Assembly: GCF_027587205.1 (NCBI RefSeq)
Contig: NZ_JAPDOD010000013.1
Location: forward strand, 62,001-126,000
From: Solirubrobacter ginsenosidimutans
Lineage (GTDB): Bacteria; Actinomycetota; Thermoleophilia; Solirubrobacterales; Solirubrobacteraceae
Reading direction: 5' to 3'
Length of the DNA stretch: 64,000 nucleotides
The notes below the pieces were generated by a model. That model did not search any database and had not been told where the DNA came from. It was given only the letters and a program-made list of their open reading frames with translations. Positions 11,612 to 20,647 of the stretch are shown in pieces; position 1 is the first letter of the stretch, and each line of letters begins with the position of its first letter. The translations under genes and the position numbers were made by a program.

Positions 11612-12121
11612 TCAGCGCGCGAGTGCTGCTTTGGCGACCTGGATCGCGGCGCGGCGGGCCGCCGTGGCGGCGTGGGGCTTCAGCACTCGCACGGTCACGA
11701 GACGGCGGCCGTCAGTGCAGACGAGCTCGCGCGGGGCCTTGACCCAGAACGCCCCCTGGCCCACCCCGTTGACCATGACGGGCTGCTGCGCGGGGATGTT
11801 CGCCCACTCGCGCGTGGTCTGCGTCCGCTCGACCTGGGCGCGCTGCCAGCGCACCAGCGCTTGCGGCGCCGTGTCGACGATCACCCGGAACGCGCCGCCC
11901 TTCGCCGTCAGCCGGCACGTGAGGATCTGCGGGTCGTTCGCCGCGACGGTCCCGTGCCCGCCGGCCGTGGTCGCCATCCTCGCGCAGGGGTCGACCGCCC
12001 GCTGGACCGGCGCGGGCGTGGTGCCGCCGCATCCGGCGAGACCGAGCACGCAGGCGAGGAGCGCAAGACGTGGGATCTGGGCCGTGCTGCGGAGGTTAGG
12101 TCGCGGACGAGAGGCGCTCAT
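11612..12121 (-). CDS. Putative lipoprotein
   Basis: The 169-residue protein starts with a basic region and a hydrophobic stretch ending in the lipobox LAGC, so it should be lipid-modified and held on the outer face of the membrane. The mature part has three further cysteines (DPC, LTC, LVC) and no domain I recognise; two of them could form a disulfide. It is divergent from the SDR gene, with only 14 bases between the start codons, and lies 41 bases upstream of the LCP gene on the same strand, so it may share its transcript. Function unknown. Confidence 0.7.
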   Translation of the reverse strand: MSASRPRPNLRSTAQIPRLALLACVLGLAGCGGTTPAPVQRAVDPCARMATTAGGHGTVAANDPQILTCRLTAKGGAFRVIVDTAPQALVRWQRAQVERTQTTREWANIPAQQPVMVNGVGQGAFWVKAPRELVCTDGRRLVTVRVLKPHAATAARRAAIQVAKAALAR

Positions 12122-12135
12122 GAAAGGCTCGCGCG

Positions 12136-13056
12136 ATGACCTGGCACGCGCGCGGCCTGGGGCGACTGAGCGCACGCACGTTCGTCGTGACCGGCGCCAA
12201 CAGCGGGATCGGCTTCGCGGCCGCGCGCGCCCTGGTCGAGCGGGGCGGGCACGTCGTGCTCGCCGTTCGCGACACGGGCAAGGGCGAGACGGCGGCGGCT
12301 CGGCTCGACGGGCCGGGGACGACGAGCGTCGTCGAGCTCGACCTCGCCGACCTCGATCAGGTCGAGCGGTGCAGCCGCTCGCTGCTCGCCGCAGGCGGCG
12401 ACCTCTCCGCGCTGATCTGCAACGCGGGCGTGATGGGCGGGCCGTATTTGCTGAGCGCGCAGGGCTACGAGCGCCAGATGGCGACGAACCACCTCGGTCA
12501 CGCGGCGTTGATCGCCGGGCTGTGGCCGCGGCTGCACGCGAGCGGCTCGCGCGTGGTCGTGATGGCGAGCACCGAGGCGCGCGCCGGCCGGCTGTCATCC
12601 CAGACGACCCGCGAGCACCTCGTCGACCCGACCCCGTACGACGGCCGCCAGGTCTATCGAGACACCAAGCAGGCCAACCTGCTGTTCGCGCAGGAGCTGC
12701 ACCGCCGCTGCCGGGCAGCCGGGTCGCCGGTGAGCGCGGTGGCCGTGCACCCCGGCGCGAGCGCCACCAACCTGTTCGCTCGCCAGCTCGCGCAGGCCGG
12801 GCATGACCGGCTTGCTTCCGTCAGCAAGCTCGTCACCGGAATGGTCCTGCAGTCCGCCGCCGCGGGCGCGCTGTCCACACTGCGGGCGCTCGACGACCGC
12901 ACGCCGAGCGGCGCCTTCATCGGCCCCTCCGCGCTCGGCCAGTCCCGCGGCCGGCCGAAGCTGCTGACCGTCTACCCCTCCGGCGCGGACCCGGCGACCG
13001 CCGCGCGCCTGTGGGTCCTGACCGAGGAGATCCTGCAACAGCGCCTGCCGATCTGA
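12136..13056 (+). CDS. Short-chain dehydrogenase/reductase (retinol dehydrogenase-like)
   Basis: The 306-residue SDR has the cofactor motif TGANSGIG near residue 19, the NAG motif near 95, a Ser/Thr in VVVMAST near 140 and the catalytic YRDTK (YxxxK) near 173. After the active site comes the HPG motif seen in WW-domain oxidoreductase/retinol dehydrogenase-like members. It should reduce or oxidise a carbonyl/alcohol using NADP(H); the substrate is unknown. GAAAGG eight bases upstream supports the ATG at 12136. It converges on the next gene with a three-base gap. Confidence 0.85.
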   Translation: MTWHARGLGRLSARTFVVTGANSGIGFAAARALVERGGHVVLAVRDTGKGETAAARLDGPGTTSVVELDLADLDQVERCSRSLLAAGGDLSALICNAGVMGGPYLLSAQGYERQMATNHLGHAALIAGLWPRLHASGSRVVVMASTEARAGRLSSQTTREHLVDPTPYDGRQVYRDTKQANLLFAQELHRRCRAAGSPVSAVAVHPGASATNLFARQLAQAGHDRLASVSKLVTGMVLQSAAAGALSTLRALDDRTPSGAFIGPSALGQSRGRPKLLTVYPSGADPATAARLWVLTEEILQQRLPI

Positions 13057-13059
13057 GGG

Positions 13060-13626
13060 TCAGCAGACGACGAGCAGGTGAAACGACGGCCGCAGGGGCT
13101 GGAAGAACGAGCCCTTGAGGTCGCGGACGAAGACCGTGACGACGTTCGGGTTGCTCGCGCGGCCCTCGACGCTGAGCAGGACGGGCGAGAGCGAGCCGCC
13201 GCGGCGGGTCTTGCCGGGCGTCGCGCTGTAGACGCACTGCGAGACGTCCTGGTTGAAGCCGACGTCGTAGATCACGCCGCCGCCGACCTGCTCGATCTTG
13301 TGGGTCAGGGACTGGTTGACGTTGACCGATTGCCCGCTGGAGACCGTGCCGTCGCCGTCGACCGCGGCGGTGAAGACCGGGTTGCTGAGCTCCCGGTTGG
13401 TCACGGCGGCGTCGCCGATGTCGTTGCGGTTCAGCGTGTCCTGGGCGACGTTCGCCGAGGTGACGGCGCTGAGGCCGAGCTTGGGACCGGTGACGACGCC
13501 GTCGGCGAGCTGTTGCGGACTGCGGATCAGAATGCCCTGCGCGACGGCCGTGCCGCCGGTGGCGACGATCAGGGCGAGGATGGCGACGATCAGGGCGGGT
13601 GTCGGGCGTCTGGTCATGCCAGACAT
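13060..13626 (-). CDS. Small secreted or anchored protein of unknown function
   Basis: About 188 residues. The N-terminus (RRPTPALIVAILALIVATGG) is a signal anchor of the style found on many exported proteins of Thermoleophilia. The rest has a low-complexity, beta-prone region with several N-D-I-G/NREL segments, then a globular C-terminal part with two cysteines. GTG 13629, ATG 13626 and ATG 13617 are all possible starts; none has a clear ribosome-binding site. No enzyme motif was seen. The neighbours, an SDR and a divergent ROK regulator, do not indicate a role. Confidence 0.65.
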   Translation of the reverse strand: MSGMTRRPTPALIVAILALIVATGGTAVAQGILIRSPQQLADGVVTGPKLGLSAVTSANVAQDTLNRNDIGDAAVTNRELSNPVFTAAVDGDGTVSSGQSVNVNQSLTHKIEQVGGGVIYDVGFNQDVSQCVYSATPGKTRRGGSLSPVLLSVEGRASNPNVVTVFVRDLKGSFFQPLRPSFHLLVVC

Positions 13627-13725
13627 CACGCCGGCCGCGCGGCGGGCATTCCGGGGGCGCCCCGCGCCTTCCCCCTCTCCTCCCCTTCACATTCGCAGTT
13701 CCGGCGCTGCGTTAGGTTTGCGGCC

Positions 13726-14904
13726 GTGAGCCACCGTGACACCGACCCGCTGGCCGGGACAGAGACGATCCTGCGACTGATCCGCGACGGCGAGGGCACC
13801 GTGACCCGCGCGGAGCTGATGGAGCAGACCGGGCTCGCCCGCTCGACCGTCGGGCTGCGGCTCGCGGAGTTGATCGCCCAGGGCCTGGTGTCGGAGGCCC
13901 GCGGGACCACGTCGACCGGCGGGCGGCCACCGCAGATGCTGGTCTTCAACGCGGCGGCGGGTGTGGTGCTCGCGGTCGACGCGGGTGCGAGCCGTGTCGC
14001 GCTGGCGATCTCCGACCTCAACGGGGAGATCCTGGCCGAGCGCTCGGAGGTGCGAGACATCGACATCGGGCCGCGGGACACGCTTCGCTGGGTCTGCGAG
14101 GGCCTCGACGCGCTGCTCGCCGAGGTCGGTCGTTCGCACGCGGACGTGCGCTGCGTCGGCGTCGGGCTTCCCGGCTCGGTGGACTTCTCGACCGGCCGCC
14201 CCGTCAGCCCGCTGCTGATGCCCGGCTGGGACGGGTTTCCGGTCGCCGACACGCTGCGCTCGCACTTCGGGGTCGACGTCCTCGTCGACGGCGACGCGAA
14301 CGTGATGGCGCTCGGCGAGGCGCGGCAACTCGGCGTCGCGGAGCACCTCGTGGTCGTCAAAGCGGGCACCGGCGTCGGCCTCGGCTATGTCTCCGGGGGC
14401 GTTGTTCAGCGGGGCGCCAAGGGCTGCGCCGGCGAGATCGGGCACATCCGCGCGCCCAGCAGCGACGACATCCACTGCCGCTGCGGCAAGTACGGCTGCC
14501 TCGAAGCGGTCGCGGGCGGCGCGGCGATGGCGGAACGGCTCACCGCCGCCGGCATCCCCTGCTCGGGTGCCGGCGAGGTCGCCGCGCTGACCCGGGCGGG
14601 TGTGCCGGAGGCGATCGCGATCGTCCGCCAGGCCGGACACGCGATGGGGTTCGTCCTCAGCACGGTGGTGAACGTGCTCAACCCCGCCCGGCTCGTCGTG
14701 GCCGGGGACCTCGCCAACGCGCACGACTTCCTGATGAGCGCACTGCGCGAGACCGTCTATCGCGAGTCCAACACGCTCGCGACGGTCGACCTGGAGATCA
14801 CGCGCGCCCGCACCGGCGTCCGCGCCGGGCTGATCGGCACCGTGACGATGGGCCTCGAGCACGCGCTCACGCCGGACGCCATCTCGGCGTTCGCGCGCGG
14901 CTAA
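13726..14904 (+). CDS. ROK family transcriptional regulator
   Basis: This 392-residue protein has an N-terminal winged helix (TRAELMEQTGLARSTVG) followed by a ROK domain. The domain shows VGVGLPGSVD, the acidic D-G-D-A-N segment, GEIGHI and the zinc motif CRCGKYGC. The GTG start at 13726 gives a normal-length protein; the longer in-frame extension runs antisense through the preceding gene and is rejected. It is the third ROK gene in 11 kb. It stands alone, so its target is unknown. The 60-bp repeat lies just after its stop. Confidence 0.9.
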   Translation: MSHRDTDPLAGTETILRLIRDGEGTVTRAELMEQTGLARSTVGLRLAELIAQGLVSEARGTTSTGGRPPQMLVFNAAAGVVLAVDAGASRVALAISDLNGEILAERSEVRDIDIGPRDTLRWVCEGLDALLAEVGRSHADVRCVGVGLPGSVDFSTGRPVSPLLMPGWDGFPVADTLRSHFGVDVLVDGDANVMALGEARQLGVAEHLVVVKAGTGVGLGYVSGGVVQRGAKGCAGEIGHIRAPSSDDIHCRCGKYGCLEAVAGGAAMAERLTAAGIPCSGAGEVAALTRAGVPEAIAIVRQAGHAMGFVLSTVVNVLNPARLVVAGDLANAHDFLMSALRETVYRESNTLATVDLEITRARTGVRAGLIGTVTMGLEHALTPDAISAFARG

Positions 14905-14905
14905 C

Positions 14906-14984
14906 GACGAACGTCAACTGCCCTCGACGCGAGCGTCGAGTTTCTCGCGCTCTGCTCACGAAAGTCGACGCTCGCTCACCATCC
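14906..14984 (-). repeat. Dispersed repeat copy A: 60-bp unit plus GCAGTTGACGTTCGTC module
   Basis: Bases 14925-14984 match the reverse complement of 41572-41631 at 59 of 60 positions. The unit holds a hairpin with perfect 11-base arms (GCGAGCGTCGA and its complement), extended by TTTC/GAAA across one mismatch. Three bases beyond the unit lies a 16-base module, GCAGTTGACGTTCGTC (minus strand), which also follows the other copy and occurs alone near 3923. The element fills the gap between the ROK gene and lutC, downstream of both stops. Confidence 0.85.
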
Positions 14985-15045
14985 CAGGTCGGCGTGCGTG
15001 AAAACACACATGGTCGACGGCGAACTCCGGACTCTCGCGGTACGC

Positions 15046-15657
15046 CTACGCGACGACGATCACGTCGAGCACGCGGGGGCCGTGGACGCCCTCGACGCGG
15101 TCGAGCTCGATGTCGGACGTCGCCGACGGGCCGGACACGAACGTGATCGGGCGGCCTTCTGACGCGGCCGCGGCGAGCTGCGCGATGGCGTCGGGCACCG
15201 AGGGGACGATCGTGCCGGCCTCGACGATGCAGACGTGGCGGTCAGGTACGAGGGTGAGCGCGCGGCGGCCGGACCGCGCGCCGGAGTCCAGGACGATCGT
15301 GCCGGTGTCGGCGATCGCGAGGGCGGAGCCGGTGACGACCGCGTCGAGCGTGTCGAGCTGGGCGGTCGTGAGCGCATCGTCCTCGATCACGTCGATGCCG
15401 AGCGGATCGAAGCCGAGCGGGACACCGACGCGGGCGGTGTCGCCGAGGATCGCGCGGACGGTCGTGGCGAGGTCGGCTGCGGCGACGCGATGCACGGTCG
15501 CCTGGTACTCGGCGACGTTCTCGCAGAACGCCTCGACGATGCCGGCGGTGGGGAGCGACCCGGCGGCGCGGTAGGCGCGCGGGATCTCCGGCACGGCGGG
15601 CGCCGAGCCGAGCGCCTCGCGCACGCGCGCGAGGACGTCCTCCTTGGCGGAGCTCAC
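15046..15657 (-). CDS. lutC: Lactate utilization protein C (LUD domain)
   Basis: The 203-residue LUD-domain protein is the third subunit of the LutABC (LldEFG) lactate dehydrogenase complex, which oxidises L-lactate to pyruvate independently of the flavin enzyme LldD. The motifs GVPLGFDPLG, TGTIVLDSG near residue 125, and HVCIVEAGTIV are typical of the fold. The GTG start at 15657 shares GTGA with the stop of lutB, so translation is coupled. It is last in the lutABC operon. Confidence 0.92.
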   Translation of the reverse strand: MSSAKEDVLARVREALGSAPAVPEIPRAYRAAGSLPTAGIVEAFCENVAEYQATVHRVAAADLATTVRAILGDTARVGVPLGFDPLGIDVIEDDALTTAQLDTLDAVVTGSALAIADTGTIVLDSGARSGRRALTLVPDRHVCIVEAGTIVPSVPDAIAQLAAAASEGRPITFVSGPSATSDIELDRVEGVHGPRVLDVIVVA

Positions 15658-17051
15658 GACGCCGCCTCCGGCGGCGCCGGGCGCGCCTCGCGGGCCTTCC
15701 ACCAGTCGCGGAACGTCTCCTTCGGCGGATCCGGGAGGTCGCGCATCGCGGTCCAGCCCGGGACCATCGCTTTCGCGAGCGGCCCGCGGCCGAGGCGCGC
15801 CAAGCGCTGCGCGCCCTCGTAGCGCCGGCGCGAGCCGAACGCCGCGGCCATCCCCTTCATCGCCAGCGCCTCGGGCGTGAGCTTGGACTTCTGCTCGCGG
15901 ACCACGCGCCCGCGCAGGTGCACGAGCACCGACGGGATGTCGATCTTGACCGGGCAGACCTCGTAACACGCCCCGCACAGCGACGACGCCCACGGCAGCG
16001 ACGGCGCGGTCTCCAACCCGTTCAAAAGCGGCGTGAGGATCGCCCCGATCGGGCCCGGGTAGACGGATTCGTAGGCCTGGCCGCCGACGCGCGAGTAGAC
16101 CGGGCACACGTTCAGGCACGCCGAGCAGCGGATGCAGTGCAGCGCCTGCCTGCCGACCTCGTCGGCGAGCACCGACGTGCGGCCGCCGTCGAGCAGGATC
16201 AGGTGGAACTCCTGCGGACCATCGCCCTCGCGCACCCCGGTCCACAGCGACGTGTAGGGGTTCATCCGCTCCGCCGTCGACGAGCGCGGCAGCAGCTGGA
16301 GGAAGACCTCGAGGTCCTGCCACGCCGGTAGGACCTTCTCGATCCCCATCAGCGTGACCAGGACGCGAGGCAACGTCAGGCACATGCGGCCGTTGCCCTC
16401 GGACTCCACGACGCCGATCGTGCCGGTCTCGGCGATCCCGAAGTTCGCGCCCGAGACGGCGACCGGGACCGAGAGGAACTTCGAGCGCAGGTGCACGCGG
16501 GCGGCCTCGGCGATGGCGGACGCCTCGTCCCCCAGGTGCTGCCCGCGAGCGATCGTGTTCTCGAACAGCGTGCGGATCTCGGCGCGATTGCGGTGGATCG
16601 CGGGCACGAGGATGTGCGATTGCTTGTCCCCCGGCGACAACTGGACGATCAGCTCGGCGAGATCGGTCTCCAGCGCGTGGATGCCCTCGGCCTCGAGCGC
16701 CTCGTTCATGCCGATCTCGTCCGTCGCCAGCGACTTGACCTTGATCACCTCGTCGGTGCCGTTCTCGCGTGCGATCCGCGCCACGATCGCGTTGGCCTCG
16801 GCGCCGTCGCGGGCCCAGTGCACCACCCCGCCCGCGGCGACCACCGCCGCCTCCAGCCGCTCCAGCTGCTCGGGCAGCGTGGCCATGGTGCGCGCCTTGA
16901 TCGCCTCGCCCGCGTCGCGCAGCGCCTCCCAGTCGGGAAGCTCGGCGACCGCGCGCTCGCGCTTGCCGCGGATCAGCGTCGTCGCCTTGCCGATGTTGGC
17001 CCGCAACTGGGAATCGGCGAGCGAGACCTTCGCCGCGGCCTGGAAGCTCAT
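15654..17051 (-). CDS. lutB: Lactate utilization iron-sulfur protein B
   Basis: This 465-residue subunit has an N-terminal LUD domain (GANFGIAETGTIGVVESEGN near residues 200-220). Two ferredoxin-type 4Fe-4S motifs follow: CIRCSACLNVCP near residue 305 and CGACYEVCP near 356. The C-terminal tail with W and P residues is usual for LutB. It transfers electrons within the lactate-oxidising complex at the cytoplasmic membrane. The start ATG 17051 overlaps the lutA stop (ATGA), and its stop overlaps the lutC start, so all three subunits are translationally coupled. Confidence 0.95.
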   Translation of the reverse strand: MSFQAAAKVSLADSQLRANIGKATTLIRGKRERAVAELPDWEALRDAGEAIKARTMATLPEQLERLEAAVVAAGGVVHWARDGAEANAIVARIARENGTDEVIKVKSLATDEIGMNEALEAEGIHALETDLAELIVQLSPGDKQSHILVPAIHRNRAEIRTLFENTIARGQHLGDEASAIAEAARVHLRSKFLSVPVAVSGANFGIAETGTIGVVESEGNGRMCLTLPRVLVTLMGIEKVLPAWQDLEVFLQLLPRSSTAERMNPYTSLWTGVREGDGPQEFHLILLDGGRTSVLADEVGRQALHCIRCSACLNVCPVYSRVGGQAYESVYPGPIGAILTPLLNGLETAPSLPWASSLCGACYEVCPVKIDIPSVLVHLRGRVVREQKSKLTPEALAMKGMAAAFGSRRRYEGAQRLARLGRGPLAKAMVPGWTAMRDLPDPPKETFRDWWKAREARPAPPEAAS

Positions 17052-17728
17052 TCCTGCGCCGCCAGGATCTCGGCCAGGTGCATCGTTCGCACCCCGGTGC
17101 GCTGCCGGCGCAGCGCCCCGCCGATGTGCATCAGGCACGACGTGTCCGCCGACGTGCAGACCTCCGCGCGGGTGTCGAGCACATGGCGGACCTTGTCCGA
17201 GAGCATCGCCATCGACGTATCCGCGTTCTTGACCGCGAACGTGCCGCCGAACCCGCAGCACTCGCGCTCCTCCCCCAGCTCGACCAGCTCGATGCCGCGC
17301 ACGGCCTCGAGCAGCCGTCGCGGGCGATCGCCGATCTGCAGCAGCCGCAGCGAGTGGCACGTGGGGTGAAGCGTGACCCGGTGCGGGAAGGACGCACCCA
17401 CGTCGACCACGCCCAACTCGTCGACCAGGAACTCGGTCAATTCGAAAACTCGATCGTGCAGCGACGGGATTCGCTCACGAACGTGAGCGACGCAGGAGGC
17501 CGACGGTGAGACCACCGCGTCGTATTCCGCAAAGACGCGCTCAAAGCGCGACATCATCCCGCCGGCCTCATGCTCGTAGCCGGAATTGACGTGCATTTGG
17601 CCACAGCACGTCTGTTCCAGGGGGAAGTCGACCGTGCAGCCCACCCGCTCGAGCACCTCGACGACGGCCTTTCCCGCGGACGGGAACAGCGTGTCGTTGA
17701 AACACGTGATGAAAAGGGCGACGTTCAT
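17048..17728 (-). CDS. lutA: Lactate utilization protein A (CCG-domain subunit)
   Basis: The 226-residue protein has two cysteine-rich CCG domains: TCCGQ near residue 40 with SASC near 78, and HPTCHS near 122 with ECCGFGG near 158. These bind iron-sulfur clusters in LutA/GlpC/HdrB-type subunits. It is the first gene of lutABC. Its start lies 69 bases from the divergent DeoR-family regulator, which is well placed to control lactate oxidation. In this window the operon would consume lactate made by the neighbouring rhamnose pathway; that link is inference from gene order. Confidence 0.94.
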   Translation of the reverse strand: MNVALFITCFNDTLFPSAGKAVVEVLERVGCTVDFPLEQTCCGQMHVNSGYEHEAGGMMSRFERVFAEYDAVVSPSASCVAHVRERIPSLHDRVFELTEFLVDELGVVDVGASFPHRVTLHPTCHSLRLLQIGDRPRRLLEAVRGIELVELGEERECCGFGGTFAVKNADTSMAMLSDKVRHVLDTRAEVCTSADTSCLMHIGGALRRQRTGVRTMHLAEILAAQE

Positions 17729-17797
17729 CGGTACCTTCTCGGCACACTAACGATCACAAAGGAGCCCGAAATCAACCGTAGTCGTTCAGACCGACCG

Positions 17798-18571
17798 ATG
17801 CTGGCCATGGCCCGCCGGTCGGCCATCGCCGACCTGCTGCGTGACTCGGGTGCCGTGACCGTCACCGAAGTCGAGACGCGCTTCGGCGTTTCGCCGATGA
17901 CGGCGCGCCGCGACCTGGCCGAGCTCGAGCGCCAGGGCGTCGCCCGCCGCACGCACGGCGGTGCCGTCCTGCCGTCGATCTCCGCGCAGGAGGACTCCTT
18001 CGCGCAGCGCGTCGAAGTCGCCACCGAAGCCAAGTCCAACCTCGCCGAAGCCGCGGTGGCGATGATCTCCGCGCGCGAGACGATCTTCCTGGACTCCTCG
18101 AGCACCGCGTACTTCGTGGCGCGCAAGATCGTCGACCTCGGGCTGGGCGTGACCATCATCACCAACAGTCTGCCGGTGATGGAGGCGGTTGCCTCGCGCG
18201 AGACGCCGAACGTCAACCTGATCGGCATCGGCGGCACGCTGCGGCCGCTGACGCGTTCGTACGTGGGGCCGTATGCCGTGCACACCGTGCTGGGGCACTT
18301 CGCCGATCGCATGTTCATGTCCGTGAAGGGGGTCACCCGCGACGGCGTCCTGACCGACGCCGACGAGCTGGAGGCCGAGGTCAAGCGCGCGATGATCGCG
18401 CAGACCGAGGAACCGGTGCTGCTGCTCGACGACTCAAAGCTCGGCGCCCGCGGCCAGAACGCGATCGCCCGGGTGACCGAGGTCTCGAGCGTGCTGGCCT
18501 ACGGGACGTCGCCCGCCGCACTCGAACCGCTGCGCGCGACGGGCGTGGAGCTCAACGTGGTCGATCAGTAG
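17798..18571 (+). CDS. DeoR-family transcriptional regulator (lut-side paralog)
   Basis: A 257-residue DeoR repressor. The N-terminal helix-turn-helix reads [21 protein letters not shown] and is followed by RTHGGA, the family signature. The C-terminal sugar-phosphate sensor domain (DSSSTAYFVAR, TNSLPVM, LIGIGGTLR, DDSKLG) has the fold shared with phosphosugar isomerases. It is closely similar along its length to the regulator at 28333, so the two arose by duplication. ATG 17798 gives a typical N-terminus, yet AAAGGAG lies six bases before an in-frame ATC at 17771, and translation from there would add nine residues similar to those upstream of the other paralog. It is divergent from lutA and convergent with rhaEW. 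Confidence 0.9.
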   Translation: MLAMARRSAIADLLRDSGAVTVTEVETRFGVSPMTARRDLAELERQGVARRTHGGAVLPSISAQEDSFAQRVEVATEAKSNLAEAAVAMISARETIFLDSSSTAYFVARKIVDLGLGVTIITNSLPVMEAVASRETPNVNLIGIGGTLRPLTRSYVGPYAVHTVLGHFADRMFMSVKGVTRDGVLTDADELEAEVKRAMIAQTEEPVLLLDDSKLGARGQNAIARVTEVSSVLAYGTSPAALEPLRATGVELNVVDQ

Positions 18572-18577
18572 GCGGCC

Positions 18578-20647
18578 TCAGCGCGAGTAGGCCGCCGGCA
18601 CGCCCCCGTCGACGTTGAGGATGTTGCCGGTGCTCTTGCCCGAGCGGCGCTCGGACGAGAAGTGCATGACGGCTTCGGCGATGTCACCCGGGAAGATCGA
18701 GACCTTCAGCGTGTTGCGCTGGCGGTAGTGCTCGTCGAGCTCCTCGGGGTCGAGGTTGTAGGCGGCGGCGCGCTCCTCGCGCCACGACGAGCCCCAGATC
18801 TTCGAGCCCTGCAGGACCGCGTCCGGGTTGACGGTGTTGACCCGGATGCCGTCCGCCCCGCCCTCTTCGGCCAGGCAGCGGGCGAGGTGCAGCTCCGCGG
18901 CCTTGGCCGAGGAGTACGCGGCGGCGTTCTTGCCGGCGACCAGCGCGTTCTTGGACGCGATGAAGACGATCGCCCCGCCCGAGTTCTGCTGCTTGAGCAC
19001 CCGGAAGGACTCGCGGCCGACCAGGAAGTAGCCGGTGCCGAGGATCGCGTGGTTGCGCTGCCACTCGGCCAGCGACGTCTCCTCGATGCTCGCGCTGGAG
19101 GCGATGCCGGCGTTGGAGACGACGATGTCGACGCCGCCGAACGCATCGACGGCCGCGGCGAACGCCGCTGCCACCGCGTCCTCGGAGGTGACATCGCCGC
19201 CGACGGCCAGCCCGCGGTCGCCGTACCCGCTGACCGCGTCGGTCGCGCCGTCGGCGTCCAGGTCGAACGCCACCACGCACGCGCCCGCGGAAGCGAGCGT
19301 GTCGATGATCGCGCGGCCGATGCCACCCGCGCCGCCGGTCACCAGCGCGACCTTGCCCTGCAGCTCACCGGGCGCCGGCGCCTGCGCGAGCTTGTACAGC
19401 TCGAGCGGCCAGTACTCGATCGCGAAGCTCTCGGCGGCGTCGAGTGACACGAACTCACCGAGCGCCTGCGCGCCCGCCATGACCTCGATCGCGCGGTGAT
19501 ACAGGTCACGCGAGATCTTCGACAGCTTCGTCGTCGTGCCGGAGGAGACGAGCCCGAGGCCCTGGACGAGCACGATCCGCGCGTCCGGGTCCCCCGCGAC
19601 GTCGCCCTCGCCGGCGTTGGCCTCGAAGTAGGCGCGATAGTCGGCGCGGTAGGCGTCGGCGCGCGCGGCGATCCGCGCGCGCAGCGTCTCGGCGTCGTCG
19701 GTGTCCGGGTCATACGCGATCCAGAGCGGCAGCCGCTTGGTGTGCACGAGGTGGTCGGGACACGGGGCACCGACGGTGACGAGCTGCTCGGCCTCGACGC
19801 TGGAGACGAACTCCAGCGCGCGATCGGACGTGTCGACGGTGAGCACCTTCGCGCGCTCGCTCGACACCGCGCCGCGGATCGCCGGCAGCAGCTCGTGCAG
19901 CAGCCCGCCGCCGTTCTCGACGCGCAGCTTGCGCCCGCCGAAGCGCGGCACGTCACCCGTGCGCTCGTTGACGAACGCGACGGCCTGGTTGATGACCTCG
20001 ATCGTCTTGCGGTACGCCTCTTCGGCGGTGTCGCCCCAGACGATCAGGCCGTGCTTGCCGAGCACGATCAGCTTCAGGTCCGGATTGTCGCGCACGGCCT
20101 CGCCGACCTGCTTGGAGAGCGTGAAGCCCGGCCGGATGTACGGGACCCAGGCGGCAGCATCGCCGAAGCACTCCTGCACCAGGCGCTCGCCGTCGCGCGT
20201 GCCCGCGAGGACGTTGATCCCGTCCGGGTGGGTGTGGTGGACGTGCGGCGCCGGGATGAACGCGTGCAGCAGCGTCTCGATCGAGGCGCGAGGCGCCGCG
20301 GGGTTGAGCTGGGAGCGCGCGATGTAGGCGACCATGTCCTCGTCGGACATCGAGTCGCGGTCCATCAGCGGCAGCAGCTCGTCGAGCTTGAGCGGCGTGA
20401 AGTGCTCCGGGCCCATCGTGGCCAGGTCGGAGCCCGAGCCCTTGACCCACATCGCGGTGACCTCGCGGCCCACGTGATCGGTCGTCGGGCCCTTCGCCGA
20501 CGTGTTGCCGCCGCCGAAGTTGGACACGGCCCGGTTGGCGCCCAGCAGGTGCGATGCCAGGACGACCTGCCCGAGTGTGTCCTCGGGCACCCCATCCTGC
20601 GGCCAAAGGTCCTCTACATGGTCGATCAACGGTGTCACAGTGCTCAT
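18578..20647 (-). CDS. rhaEW: Bifunctional rhamnulose-1-phosphate aldolase / lactaldehyde dehydrogenase
   Basis: The 689-residue protein is a fusion. Residues about 1-400 form a class II aldolase with the zinc-binding HHTHPD motif (near 137) and a NFGGGNTSAK phosphate-binding segment. Residues about 425-689 form an SDR domain with TGGAGGIG, NAG and the catalytic YSSAK. The family splits rhamnulose 1-phosphate into dihydroxyacetone phosphate and L-lactaldehyde and oxidises the aldehyde to L-lactate. Its ATG overlaps the stop of rhaI (ATGA). It is the last gene of the rhamnose operon and lies next to lutABC, which would take up its lactate product. Confidence 0.95.
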   Translation of the reverse strand: MSTVTPLIDHVEDLWPQDGVPEDTLGQVVLASHLLGANRAVSNFGGGNTSAKGPTTDHVGREVTAMWVKGSGSDLATMGPEHFTPLKLDELLPLMDRDSMSDEDMVAYIARSQLNPAAPRASIETLLHAFIPAPHVHHTHPDGINVLAGTRDGERLVQECFGDAAAWVPYIRPGFTLSKQVGEAVRDNPDLKLIVLGKHGLIVWGDTAEEAYRKTIEVINQAVAFVNERTGDVPRFGGRKLRVENGGGLLHELLPAIRGAVSSERAKVLTVDTSDRALEFVSSVEAEQLVTVGAPCPDHLVHTKRLPLWIAYDPDTDDAETLRARIAARADAYRADYRAYFEANAGEGDVAGDPDARIVLVQGLGLVSSGTTTKLSKISRDLYHRAIEVMAGAQALGEFVSLDAAESFAIEYWPLELYKLAQAPAPGELQGKVALVTGGAGGIGRAIIDTLASAGACVVAFDLDADGATDAVSGYGDRGLAVGGDVTSEDAVAAAFAAAVDAFGGVDIVVSNAGIASSASIEETSLAEWQRNHAILGTGYFLVGRESFRVLKQQNSGGAIVFIASKNALVAGKNAAAYSSAKAAELHLARCLAEEGGADGIRVNTVNPDAVLQGSKIWGSSWREERAAAYNLDPEELDEHYRQRNTLKVSIFPGDIAEAVMHFSSERRSGKSTGNILNVDGGVPAAYSR

